A DNA stretch of 64,000 nt from Paraescarpia echinospica (lineage: Eukaryota; Annelida; Polychaeta; Sabellida; Siboglinidae): positions 13,795,905 to 13,859,904 of the forward strand of contig CM034537.1 in assembly GCA_020002185.1 (NCBI GenBank). The letters run 5' to 3'. The notes beneath the pieces are model-generated. The model worked only from the letters and a program-made list of their open reading frames with translations, did no database searches and was not told where the DNA came from. Below are positions 43,331-55,025 of this stretch, in pieces; within the stretch, counting starts at the first letter, position 1; every line of letters starts with the position of its first letter. Position numbers and translations under genes: made by a program.

Positions 43331-43971
43331 CAGAAATTCGCTGACTGATTTCAGTTGTTATGATAAATTGTACAACTCCTCCTTCATACAGATATTCTAG
43401 TGATATTATGAGATTTTACACGTTACTTTCTGTAGCTGGATACGACATATGTTTGCTATGTATGTATATTGGTGTACATTATCTCCCGTTGGTTGCATTC
43501 GATATAATTATTCTGAAAACGAGCCCAAGCTCGGCGAAACCTAGTCGACTTGTAGGCTCATTCGCATTCATTGATTTGAATAAAATTGAATTCATGTGGA
43601 ACCGTAACTGTTCCTCTATGATGACTAGTGTTTGTATTACATCGGATTATTGCATAACAACTCATTCTGACGCTCGTTTCGACCCCAACATTATCCATGT
43701 AAACATGCTCTGAATGCATAGAAAGGGTCGGCTTGCTGCGAGTGTGAGTCATGTGTGACGTTAAGATACCACGTGATCGCCTAGCTCATTAAATTTTTAT
43801 TTTCCGCGGGAATCGCTACACAGACGGGTTTAAAATCGAATTTATGCTACAAATGTATTTTTCTGTATTTGTTTAATGTTCTCGAATGTTACATGCAATA
43901 TTAAACTTTCTGTACACATGGAAAACGGATTTTAGCTAATGCCTTGTTTTTATTTCCTTTAATAGTTAGAA

Positions 43972-44080
43972 GTACAATCACATAATCTTTTGTGCACAAT
44001 AACTAGATGTGTAACCGTATACGCACACTCAAAGTCATCAACCATGGACACATGCGTTGAACATAAAAGGCATCCAGTGT
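43972..44080 (+). mobile_element. Fragment of the satellite-LTR family
   Basis: GAAGTACAATCACATAATC to GTGTAACCGTATACGCACAC matches the reverse of about 40445-40510 and the area near 47180-47240, but the satellite does not follow here. Confidence 0.65.
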
Positions 44081-44159
44081 TGCCTAGGGTCACGAATTTG
44101 TTCAAGCCCAGACAACAAAGCCAAACCCAAAACACTGGCGTCGGAACATGGTGGATATT

Positions 44160-44365
44160 TGGTGGGTTGAGGCTCTCCAAAACCTCGATTTGCACTCTCT
44201 CTCTCTTGAGGCTCGCCAAAACAGCCACATTAAGGCTCTCCAACATCACAATTTGCACACCCATTGAGGCTCGCCAAAATAACTCCATCTTCAGGCTCTT
44301 CAAAAACCTCGATTTGCACCCCATCCCACATATCTACATTGAGGCTCTCCACAAACATGAATTTG
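44160..44365. repeat. Degenerate tandem repeat (GAGGCTC-CCAAAA...ATTTGCAC)
   Basis: Five or six loosely conserved units of about 30-45 bases containing GAGGCTCTCCAAAA and CGATTTGCAC. A similar composition recurs at 61880-62100. Confidence 0.6.
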
Positions 44366-44379
44366 AACTCCTCATATAT

Positions 44380-44660
44380 TCATGTCTGGTAGGAGTGAAA
44401 CTGGCCTCGATTCCGATGCTCGATGTCTGATTTCTTTTTATTTCTCTCGCTGATCCTGTACAGCTCTCTCCACCAGATCGTTCGCTCTCGTTTTCCACCC
44501 TTCTCCCAATCCTCCAAGATCTCTTTTTCCATAGTCTTCCCCTCGCAGTCTAGTTCTTCCTCGCCTCCTTTTCCCTTCCAGTCTCTGTGCATCTGCTCTC
44601 TTTGCCATCCGTTCTTCTCCCATTTTCTCTACAAGCCCTGCCCATCTTAGTTGTCTCATG
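44380..44660 (-). mobile_element. LINE C-terminal fragment
   Basis: Minus-strand MRQLRWAGLVEKMGEERMAK then RADAQRLEGKRRRGRTRLRG resembles the LRWxGHVxRM...GRRxxGRPRxRW end of non-LTR retrotransposon proteins. Confidence 0.65.
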
Positions 44661-47029
44661 CTTATGCTTGTTCAGAAACAATTGTGTCGACTAGTCATAT
44701 CAAAGACACAATTAACCATAGGCGCAACTACGACCAGACGATGTAAATAAGTAGCATCATTCTAGTCCACTGCTGCAATTTTGGGAGGTGGTGCTGTTCT
44801 AATCATAGCTCCTGACCCAGGGATTATTGTCTCTACAGACGCACCGACTTTGACACATCATGTTACTTAACCCCCACTTTAGTGCATCGGCACTTCCAGG
44901 TGTAAATTACAATTTTGATATACTCGTTTGTGCTGAATCATATAGAAAACGACATTGCTCTCTAGTCTAACAAATTCAGTTTTGTTACAGCCTGTAACAT
45001 AGCTGTTAATGTGTATCAGAATGGAACGAGGAAAGGCGAATGTGTTTTTGGAGGACAATCGTTCAGATGGGACCACCTTGATGATATGTTGCAAGACATG
45101 TTGTTGTTGTCTATGGAAGTTCCCATAGAAACCACGAATATACACCTCAACAATAAAATAATAAAAATATTGAATGAGTATTGGTTTACATTATTTATTC
45201 ATTGTAAATACGGAGAAATTACATTATCACATAAGTATGTACGGTATCAGCGGTATGCATGGTCATAGTAATTAGCATCACACGTTTTGCTTTCGTAAAC
45301 ACACACTAGTTGGCAATTATCAAAAACGAACGAGCGTAAGACGGACAAGCGATACGGTCATCCGAGGAAAACCAGACCTGCTGTATTTCTTGCCAGAGAT
45401 TTATGGTAACGTAGCAATGCAATTTGCACACATACGTATAATGCATTTCAAGTTTACCGTACATATTTGACGTACATATTTAATAATTGTATTCATCCCA
45501 AAGATCCCTAGCGGAGCGATAGGAACCTTTCTGAATCACAACAGTACCATTAAGCAAACCGATGTATGTACATCATTACAGTATATAAAATAAAGTGAAT
45601 ATAGTTTATGTTATTAAAACATGCAACATATGAGTGAGAATACATTATGAACAATTAGTATACGGTGAGAAAATTATATTTACAAATGAACAGTAAAGTA
45701 GAAAATTAGCTTCACCTTATTAAACATAGGATACTATAATATTTTTTTGCAAACAACCTCTGTTTAGCTTTAGACAAGGCTATTGTTCTACAGACAGCAT
45801 CGATTTAAGGAATGTTTTTAAACACAAACATTGATATTGATAATATAGTTGTTGTCTTCCCTAAGTTTGATTGAAACATTTATACTGTTATACAATGTAT
45901 GTTATAACAATTTACTAGCTTGTGTAAAACGCTATATCTACTGTAGACTACAAAGTCGAAGTCGACAAGGAAGACATCAGACACATGAAGAGGATGTGCA
46001 GGAAACCCCGTGATTGAGGCTGTAGCGGCGTAACCACTGAGCTAGTCTTCCAGGGACTTGCACCACGCGTCACTGCTGAAACGCAATACATGTCATAAGT
46101 GGCGAACTTTAAGTCGTAAACATGACACAGATAACAATACAGACATTTTCATGCGGTATTTCAAATCCGCGTTGAAAATACGATTTTTAAAATATTTTTT
46201 TAATAATCATACATTTAACATGAGCTTTCTTAGGAATTGTTTGTGATCGTTTCAGTCTGTTTAATTACAAATTGGTCGTCTAAAGAAAATGTGTTGGCCG
46301 TTGCACATGGTAGAATGAGAAACCAATTGTCCTTCCGGTATTTAACGACAAATCGTTAACCAATAATTATAGGACACGCCACGTGGATCTACTGCATGTA
46401 CCGATTTCTAAAACCAACGTATTATATAAAACCATCAGACGTCGAGGTGTTAAGCTATGGAACTATATAACAACAAAAGTGAATTGTAAATATGCACTTG
46501 CAACGTCCAAATGTCAAGAAATGTTTGTGAGTAAATAATGTTGGTGACTTTTATAACTAACATTCATTGTTGCATTCAAATGCGTGTATTCAGGACAATA
46601 GTATTGCTGTGATCTGTGTTGCTGATTTCTTTTCTTCAATTGCACAATCTGTTTCTTCTTCTTCTTCTTTTTATTAAATTAGTTTACGTGCACCATGGAA
46701 TTACACCACTTCGTGCCGCATGCCATATTGTACAGCATCGTAAATCGCTGCGAGTAACAGGCAGTTACACTGTAGCGTATCTACGGTTTGGTAAAACTGT
46801 GCCTCAGCTATTCGATTCACATAAGTAAAAAGAAACAATTAAACTGTAGACAGAAAGAAAAACATGTGACGCAAATGACGACTAAATTCAGTTTTTTCGA
46901 TGATTTAATGTGCATGCTTCTTGTTAAACCGACTTCGAATATTGTAGCTATTTATAATAATTGAAACATAAACTTGGACTCAAACGAACGGCATTTGCAA
47001 TAAGCGAAAGTTGAAAAAAGTTGTCGTCT
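44661..47029. other. Unassigned AT-rich DNA within the decayed duplicate
   Basis: No gene recognised. Around 45965-46060 the minus strand has a box A-like TAGCTCAGTGGTTACGCC, possibly another SINE relic, without a clear box B. Confidence 0.4.
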
Positions 47030-47057
47030 CTTCCCATGTATACAAAATAAGTTCTAT

Positions 47058-47812
47058 ATTTTCTACCAAGGATATCCAGACGAAAATAATTAAACAACTG
47101 CAATTTGAGCAGTAGAAGAAGTACATATATGTCATGTTATGAAATATGTTTGCCCCAGACTTTCGTCACAACATTTAGAAGTACGAACACAACAAATTCT
47201 GTGCGCAAACAAAATATATATGTAACCGTATACGTACAGTCAGCGTCATCAGCCATCATCACATGCTCTGAACACAAAAAGGAATGCGTTTAATAAAATA
47301 CAAATGGCTGCCTAAGTCTCGTTTTCGACGTACGCATGCTCATTACGGCATCTTTATAATTTATACCATCGCATCGCGCATCGCATCGCTCATCGCATCG
47401 CGCATCGCGTATCGCATCGCGCATCGCATCGCGCATCGCGTATCGCATCGCGCACCGCATCGCGCATCGCGTATCGCATCGCGCATCGCGTATCGCATCG
47501 CGCATCGCATATCGCATCGCGCATCGCATCGCACATCGCGCATCGCATCGCATCGCCCATCGCATCGCGTATCGTCCCTCGCATCGCGCATCGTCCATCG
47601 CATCGCGCATCGCATCGCGCATCGCATCGCGCATCGCATCGCGCATCGCATCGCGCATCGTCCATCGCATCGCGCATCGCTCATCGCATCGCCCATCGCA
47701 TCGCGCATCGCGTCATCGCCCCATGGCGCTGCAGGTTGCCACACAAAAACGCGATGGCCCTTCTCGGCCATCATAATAAACGGTGTGTTTAATTAAAAGC
47801 AGCAATCTTACA
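47058..47812 (+). mobile_element. 5' LTR of the gypsy element (start uncertain)
   Basis: Ends ...AAGCAGCAATCTTACA at 47812, one base before a primer-binding site. The same last about 37 bases close the element at 49797. The upstream limit is inferred from similarity to the reverse copy at 40 kb and is not fixed. Confidence 0.65.
47368..47725. repeat. CATCGC short-period satellite inside the LTR
   Basis: About 358 bases of CGCATCGCGCATCG-type units, the reverse of the array at 40068-40341. Frames rich in Ala-Ser-Arg-Ile or His-Arg are artefacts. Confidence 0.92.
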
Positions 47813-47813
47813 A

Positions 47814-47830
47814 TGACGACGAGAATTAAG
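47814..47830 (+). promoter_or_regulatory. Primer-binding site (tRNA-Ser type, mutated)
   Basis: TGACGACGAGAATT directly after the LTR resembles TGGCGACGAGGATG, the complement of a tRNA-Ser(GCU) 3' end, with TGG changed to TGA. Confidence 0.6.
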
Positions 47831-47880
47831 CGAACCTGCTAAGCCTACAAGTAAGCAACCGCCTACCGTACCGAATCACC

Positions 47881-49781
47881 ATGGCCATTCCGATCAATGT
47901 GGCCCAACTACCGCCTTTCGGTGCACAAAACGAGCCTTCAACAACGGCTGAACGTTGGAAAAAGTGGATACGAAACTTTGACAGGATGGCCAGTGCGTCA
48001 GGATGCACCGATGACAAGCAAAAACGTGATTTGCTGTTACACACCGCGGGCGATGGCGTACAGGACATTTATGATACATTCCCAGAAACAGAAACAGGTA
48101 CGTCGTCGTCGTTTCAAAAGTGAAAAGAACTACTGACGGACTATTCCACGCCTAAATCAAACGTCCCGAACAACAGGCACATGTTTCATCGCGCTGAACA
48201 GCATGAAGGCGAAACCGTCGGCGTCGGGCAGTTCGTAACACGGTTACGACTTACGACAGCTGGCATCGTCATGCGGTTACGGGAACAATGTTGATAATTA
48301 CATCAGAATAATCGATCGGTGTCGCTCTGATTCGTTGCGTACCAAACTCCTGGCCGCAGAAAAGGATCTCACGCTAAACAGGGCGATCGAGATAGCGCAA
48401 ACGAGAGAATCGTCAGAACCGCAGGCTAAAGACATGGACCATGGCTCGTGGCACAGCAAACAACACAGTGTACTCTGCATTCAACAGGTCAACACGCATA
48501 CAATCCAAAACGAACACTCATAAAACGGTCAACAGACACTCTAACACTCAGCAACGTCACGATCGGTGTACTCGCTGTGGCTTACAGGGCCATACAAGTG
48601 ACGAATGCAAGTGCACACGTGATAAAGAGTGTCACAAATGTGGAGTGCATGTACATTTCGCTGTCATGAGCCGAAGCAAACCAAGGCAGCAGTCACAGCG
48701 CAGCTCACAGACGTGGCAAAAGAAACGTGCACAGCCAGTCAATCCAATACGGTACATGGCAGAATCAGTTGCCCATACTGACAACAACGAAAACGAGTAC
48801 GCATTTACTTTGACGCCTCATTCTGGCATGATCACAGCAATCATTGCAGATGGACCGATTGACATGATCATTGACTCGGGTGCATCATGCAACCTAATCA
48901 AATCGACTGTAGCCGCACAGCTGCGAGAGCGAGGCGAGCAGTTTGAAGCATGCAAACGGACCATACATCCGTATGGATCGCCGCCAATTGTGGCGCGTCA
49001 GCTCGTCACGTGTGACGTGCACATTGGTGACAAGTCGACAATCGCAGAATTTCTTCTCGTTCATGGAGATTCGCCTTCACTTCTGGGCAGGGCTACAGCT
49101 GAGCAGCTTGGGGCCCTGAGAGTGGGAGTCAACTTTGTGTCCGACCGACAAACAGCAGACAAGAAGGTCATTGCCAATTATCTGGGCATTGCCACGAGTA
49201 AAGGCAGTCTGAAACATTTCACTGCCAAGTTGTACATTGACACGTCTGTCACACCGGTAGCTCGCAAACACAACCGAGTGCCATTCCATCTGCGAGAGAA
49301 GGTCACCAAAGAGCTTGAAAAGCTTGAACGTGCAGACGTCATTGAGAAGGTCACAGGACCTACTGAGTGGGTGTCGCGCATCGTCACGCCACCAAAGTAT
49401 AAAAGTCCAGACGAAATACGTACCTGCGACGACATGAGAGAGATCAACAAAGCCTTCCTACGCACGCGTCATGTGACGCCTACAATCGATGAACTGATTA
49501 CAGGCCTGCAAGGGTCCACAGTATTCAGCAAAAGAGATATTCGGTCTGGCTACCATCAGCTAGTCCTGGACCCTGCATGCTGTTATATAACAACCTTTTC
49601 AACACATATGGGGTTGTCTCGGTACAAACGACTGAGTTTTGGCATAAACTCGGCGGCCGAAGTATTTCAGCACACAATTCAGACGGTGTTGAATGACATC
49701 AGTGGCGCCATTAACATAAGTGATGACATCACTGTGTTCGGTGCAAGCCAAGAAGATCTCATAAACGGTGTGCTTAATTAA
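47881..49781 (+). mobile_element. Ty3/gypsy-like gag-pol, truncated and broken
   Basis: The gag begins MAIPINVAQLPPFGAQNE and stops at 48121; later gag sequence is frameshifted. A CCHC knuckle CTRCGLQGHTSDEC is intact, while a second has lost its last Cys. Protease DSGASCNLI (about 48870) and reverse transcriptase blocks (RDIRSGYHQLVLDP, LSFGINSAAEVFQHTIQ, ISDDITVFG) follow in one 446-codon frame (48441-49781). RNase H and integrase are absent: the frame ends in the last bases of the 3' LTR. It is therefore inactive. The lineage (Mag-like) is a guess from the Ser primer site. Confidence 0.9.
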
Positions 49782-49797
49782 AAGCAGCAATCTTACA
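49761..49797 (+). mobile_element. 3' LTR remnant
   Basis: ATAAACGGTGTGCTTAATTA then AAAGCAGCAATCTTACA repeats 47776-47812 with one or two differences and follows the reverse transcriptase frame directly. Confidence 0.8.
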
Positions 49798-49839
49798 TAT
49801 TCATAATTGTTTTGTTACAATTATACAATTTTAGTACGA

Positions 49840-49859
49840 ATAAATGTATTATTATATTA

Positions 49860-49899
<40 letters not shown>

Positions 49900-50620
49900 T
49901 TGTGTGTTGTTGTTCATAACGTTTCCCATATTTTCAGCTACTGTTCCATGGGTGACTGTCAATGTCATTTACGAATACTATAGGAAACCATCTTCTGTAT
50001 CTTGTCCATACGGGGATCCAGGGGGGCCCCCAGACATTTGGAATGCCCGTAGACCTTTTTGAATATGCCTACGTGACCGTGAAATGCGCCCCCGTGCCCA
50101 CGTTCATGTTACAATAAGCTGAAGTAACGGTGACGCAGCAGCGAAACATTTTCAACATCGCACCTCCCCCCCCCCACCCTCCCGCCGTCTTCTTCCGATG
50201 TTACCAGTCGAGCCGAGACAGCGGATAAGCTGAAGTTACGGCGCAGCAGCAAAATAATTTCTACACCATTTGATTCGGCCGCCAGTGGTGGTATTTGTGC
50301 ACCCCCCCCCCAGACTACCCTCTCTGAATCCGTCATTGTTGTTTGTGTATAATTATATATATAACATCATCCAGAGGATTGGGGTGTTTGCTAGTAAGTT
50401 ATCCTTGCTCTAACGTTGTTTGTTATGCTGCTTCTCCTAGATGGTTTGTATCTTGGATGCCAAACTTTCAGTGATGTATCTATGATTGGAGAATTTGTGA
50501 CATTTGCTTCAAAATGTCCCCTAGGAACCAGACATTTGATGAAGATTATGTAACAGGGAACAACACAGAAAAGAAACATCATTGCAAACAGTTTTGGCAG
50601 TCTTGCACTTTTTCACTAAT
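49840..50620 (+). repeat. Segmental duplication, 3' block copy A (partner 62700-63240)
   Basis: TATTAGACGGATATAT, TTCAGCTACTGT, ATTTACGAATAC, AGGAAACCATCTTCTG, CTTGCTCTAAC and ACATTTGATGAAGATT follow in the same order as in the 3' flank of PUDP. Copy A has an extra about 350 bases (50010-50362) and only one of the 37-bp units. Confidence 0.82.
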
Positions 50621-51659
50621 AAGTGAGCACAAAAAACTTTGTAGATTTTGGCGAATATTATGTATATTAATAACCCACTCTGAAATGTACCTACCAGTAA
50701 AATTTATCCGATTATGAACCAACGAGTTTTCCAGTATGTTTGCTAGTCTATATAAAGGACAATGTGCCATAAATATTGCCATGCTGTAATTATACTGCTG
50801 AAATATTTGGTGGTTAGATAGGCGTGGTGATGGCATGCTTAGTTTATCTGCTTCACACATGCCAGAGTTCTGAATCTGGCGCGTAAAAGAACAACTGAGG
50901 ACGACATGAACCCTGACATTTGTGACATTGTGTCAGTACTGGAATTATATTATTTCACGTGTGACACGATATAGGGGGCCCTGCAGATGTACGCTCAAAA
51001 ATAAAGTTGTCTCTGTTTATGTTCTTCCTGAAGACACTCGCTCTCGATCATAGTGTTGTCTTCTCAATTCTCTGATGAGACTCGAACAATCTTATCAATA
51101 TATCGGCTTGTAGGCTCGCAGGTGTCACCAGTCGGTCGCCTTTCAAAAATATAATTCAAGTTGGCAACATATGTCATTTGATTAGCTGTTTTGTTGTGAC
51201 TTAAGTTTCTGCACATTGTTATTGATGGGCAATGAAGTCCCTGTGAAAATCCAGTGAAGCAAACCTTAGCCCTTTAATTAAGCATAAGCCAGGAGGTCCA
51301 TAAGAAAAAAGCTCTGTTCTGTGCTGCTAGTAAAACTGGGGTACATAGGGACTGAGAGAGGACAAAGAATTGCAGCCCATGTTTTGTCTGTTGACAAATC
51401 ATTTTGTGCATATAAATACGGGCAGTTCTGCTGTTGGTTGTTTTATTTTGGTCTTTGACCAAAAAGATACATCCGAAAAACATTACAATTTAATATAATA
51501 TATATTGTAGTTTATACGTGTCAGTTTATATAGAAAAACGTCGTAAATTTACTTTCTGTTTCGATCGATTAATTCAATTCATCTTACTTTGGTCTCTGCG
51601 GGATTCAATTCCAATTTAATCTGTTTTGGTTTTATTCAATTAAAATTCATGTATTGTTT
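50621..51659. other. Unassigned intergenic DNA
   Basis: No gene or transposon protein recognised; AT-rich. Confidence 0.4.
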
Positions 51660-52640
51660 TGATCAATTCAGAATTGATCCCAGGTCTGGTCGTGACATAG
51701 TATCAACCAGTGCCATTTCCTTGTCAGGTATATATAATACCGTAGCTCGAAGTCATACATCTGCACTCGCAGGAGCATGCGCTGCAATCTCTGTGGTGCT
51801 GCTGCAAAGTTCTTGAGGTGGATAATCTCTAATGGCTTGTGATTAGACTCCACGACAATTTGCATGCCGTGTAGATATGCGTGAAAGCGTTCACATCCCA
51901 ATTTCTCTCTCGATGTTGGCGTATCGTTGTTCGCACTTGCTTAGTGACTTTGATGCGAAAGCTATCGGCTTCCACTTTTGCAGGAGTACTGCGCGAAGTC
52001 CACGGCTCGAGGCATCCACGTGAACTATGCTCTCGACATTGGCTCGATGTAAGACAAGGTCACTTGTCTGCAGGTCAGCGCTTAGTCGGGAATCAACGCT
52101 TTCGCTACTTCAAACATGGCGTCGTGTGAAGGAGTCCATTCATACACGGCGTCCTTCTTGAGTAGATCCCGGTGTGAAGGGGTCTGTTGCAACAAACTTG
52201 GTATGAAGGAGGACGTATATACGTCGCGATGCCTAATAATTTATGCAGCTCCGTCGCGTTCTCTGATCTTTTCATCTTCTGAATGTCGTCAACTCGCCTA
52301 GGGTCGGTGTGTACGCTTTCCGCGTCGAAGACACGACCGAAGACGGTGATGCTCTGCTTCTTGATTTAACACTAGCTTGTCGATGTTATAGACCAGCCCA
52401 TGTTGTCGTGCTGTCTTCATCAAATTGTGCAGGTTGGCATCGTGCTCGTCTTGGTTTCTGCCGAATACTCCCACATCGTCTGCGATGCTTATTGTGCTCG
52501 TGCTTTTTTCCAAGATGGCGTCCATGTGCTCCTGGAACACATCCTGGCTCAAATTGAGACCTTTGTACCGCATGTACATCTGGTGCTGGCAGGACAGGAT
52601 CAAAAAGCAGTTAGTCCTTGACAGAGCCAATAGCACGAGC
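51660..52640 (-). mobile_element. Ty3/gypsy reverse transcriptase-RNase H remnant
   Basis: Minus-strand blocks MYMRYKGLNLSQDVFQEHMD, SIADDVGVFGRNQDEHDANL, PIAFASKSLSKCEQRYANIE and GMQIVVESNHKPLEIIHLKN match gypsy pol in order. Frameshifts separate them. It is a different element from the one at 47.9-49.8 kb. Confidence 0.85.
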
Positions 52641-53100
52641 GTCGAAGCCAAGATTCTACGAGCCCAGTTTCGATGGACCGGTCATGTCATACGCATGGAC
52701 GAAACCAGAATGCCAAGGCAATTATTCTACGGCGAGCTGACACACGGAAGCCGTAGACAGGGACGTCCTAAGAAGCGATACAAAGACAACCTCAAGGCGA
52801 ACCTAAAATAGACAGATCTTCAACCTCGTCAACTGGAGAAAGCGGCAACCGACAGATCCAACTGGCGCGCACTGTCCACGAGGACAACAACAAACTTTGA
52901 GGATGACTGTCGCCAACGCCTCGCAGCAGCACGTGAAATGCGTCACAGAGGGAGAGAAACATCATCCAATCCCCAGCATACATACATTCCATGCTCTATC
53001 TGCAACCGCCTGTGTGCGTCGGACTTTGGTCTCCGGAGCCACACATGCGGACCCACAGATGACTGCACAACACAATGTCTTCCTCGGCCGACGAGAGACT
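52608..53100 (+). mobile_element. Non-LTR retrotransposon C-terminal fragment
   Basis: LRAQFRWTGHVIRMDETRMP then RQLFYGELTHGSRRQGRPKK and a Cys/His finger CSICNRLCASDFGLRSH are the conserved C-terminal end of a LINE protein. It abuts the inverted gypsy remnant. Confidence 0.82.
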
Positions 53101-53544
53101 ACTATACTGGTCTGGGCAATAATCGTGGGTCCAATCGTGTTTTGCCATTTTTACTCAAACCTGATCAAATTCTTCCGTAAGATATGTATGTGCTAAATCT
53201 CTAACATATATTCCTTCCAATTTCTGCAAACAAAGTTACAAACGTTGTCTTGAGTGAAGTACTTACGAAAATATACCAAATCCAAATATCGTCGAAGACG
53301 CCTGGGTCAAAAATCGTGGTAGTGTATTAAAATAGGCAAAGAGCCTTAGAACACGAGATTTCAGTGCCACGAATTTTGACCTGCCCCGAATTTTTTAGTC
53401 TATACAAGTGTAATGAGAGTTTATAAGTTACTTGCCACTTGGTTTCGCAGCCATCATCTCATCTGACATGTATTCTTAGCTGAAATAATAACAATGTTTA
53501 CTGTTACATTATTCCTGTGCCAAAGAAACACCAAGTGTGATGTC

Positions 53545-54660
53545 TAAACGCTTACAGACCTGTTGCCCTGACATCTGTTGTAATGAAGTCGCTTGAGCGA
53601 CTGCATGGTGATTCGCTTTTTGAAATCCCTGACAGATACAGGCTTAGATCCATTTCAGTTTGCCTACCGTGCATGAGAACAGGTCTGTTGAAACGCTGTC
53701 TCTTTCGGTCTCTTCCATGCTCTTCAACATCTTGAACAGCCAAATACGTATGCTAGACTATTGTTTGTATACTTCAGCTCGGCTTTCAACACGACTGTCC
53801 CATCTAAGCTGTTTGATAAATTGCAACATATTGGTTTTCCTCACTCAGTTTGCCTGTGGGTCCTTAATTGATTTTCTCCTGAACCGTCCACAGATTGTTA
53901 AGGTTGGCGTTCACCTGTCTTCGTCTATCACTTGATCTGTCCACGGGCACACCCCAGGGTTGTGTTCTCTCCCATTGTTTGTACCCACTCTTTACCCATG
54001 ACTGTACAGCCAGCTACAACACCACCAAAGTTTAAAAAAATTGCAGATGACACAACAGTCGTAGGTACCGCGACCAGGTTCAAAAACTAGCAGTCTGATG
54101 TGATGAAAACAATTTGGAACCGAACGCAGGAAAACTAAAGAAATAATCGTTGCTGGTGATTCGTGGTAAAACAGTTCAAACTGTAGATCATTTCAAATTT
54201 TTGGACGCAACCATGTCCTCCGGTTTGAAGTGGGAGAAAAACACAGAAAACATTGTTCAAAAAGCATAACAGCGGCTTTGGTGTGAGTATAGTCAGATTA
54301 CGGTAAACGTCTACAAAGCTGCGATTGAAAGGGTTTTGACCTTCTCTATTACAGTGTGGTACGGCAGCGTGTCTGTCCGTGACAAAGGGAAATTGAACAG
54401 AGTGGTCAAAACTGCCTCCAAAATAGTTGGAAAAGATTCGCTCTCTGTGGATACTCTCTACCAGCAGCGGCTAATCAGACATGCTGAATACACTGCATGT
54501 GACACCTCCCACCCAGCAAACTATCTTTTCATCCTGCTCCCGTAAGGCCGCTGCTACAGCGTACTGAAAACTCGCACCTCACGCTTCGGCAGAAGTTTTT
54601 ATCCACTTGCTGTCAAAGCCCTGACATAACTGTAAAATAAAGACCAATGTACTGAGATGT
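53545..54660 (+). mobile_element. Degenerate LINE reverse transcriptase (Rex1/CR1-like)
   Basis: Scattered frames give RPVALTSVVMKSLERLHGDS, SSAFNTTVPSKLFDKLQHIG, TPQGCVLSP, FADDTTVVGT, ITVWYGSVSVRDKGKLNRVV and SFYPLAVKAL in order. Many frameshifts. It may extend to about 55020 as 3' UTR. Confidence 0.78.
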
Positions 54661-55025
54661 AATCCATTTTGCTGCATGTTTATTAGTTAGGGCTGTATCA
54701 TCACCTCAACTCTGTGCTTTTATGGTGTACCTCAATCTTACCAAGTATATTTTATTAGGTTTTAGGTCCTTAGCTTGAATGTGAGGCAGTGAGGGAGTGG
54801 TGGACGTGGGTGTGTGGGATGCGTGCGAGTATGTGCGGGCGTGCGTGCGTGTGTGTGTGCGTGTTAATATGTATTGCCTATGTGATGCATGTTTATATTT
54901 ATGCTTACATTATTATTTAATTTATTGGCTGTATAAGTGTATGACTATGTGGGTACAAGTCCTACACCGCAACATATTCCTATGCTTTTATTGTATTTTA
55001 CATGGCAATAAACTTCTCTTATCTT

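Larger units (their letters stand above)
42230..43772. mobile_element. Large inverted repeat (arms about 715 bp, loop about 110 bp) with tRNA-like cores
   Basis: The arm at 42230-42945 matches the reverse of 43060-43772 almost throughout, for example ATGCATTCAGAGCATGTTTA, AAACACTAGTCATCATAGAG, CAACCAACGGGAGATAAT and CGCCGGTTCAAT. Each arm contains a Pol III-type A and B box pair. An open frame in arm 1 (YCAIFRCNTNTSHHRG) is interrupted in arm 2. Confidence 0.85.
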
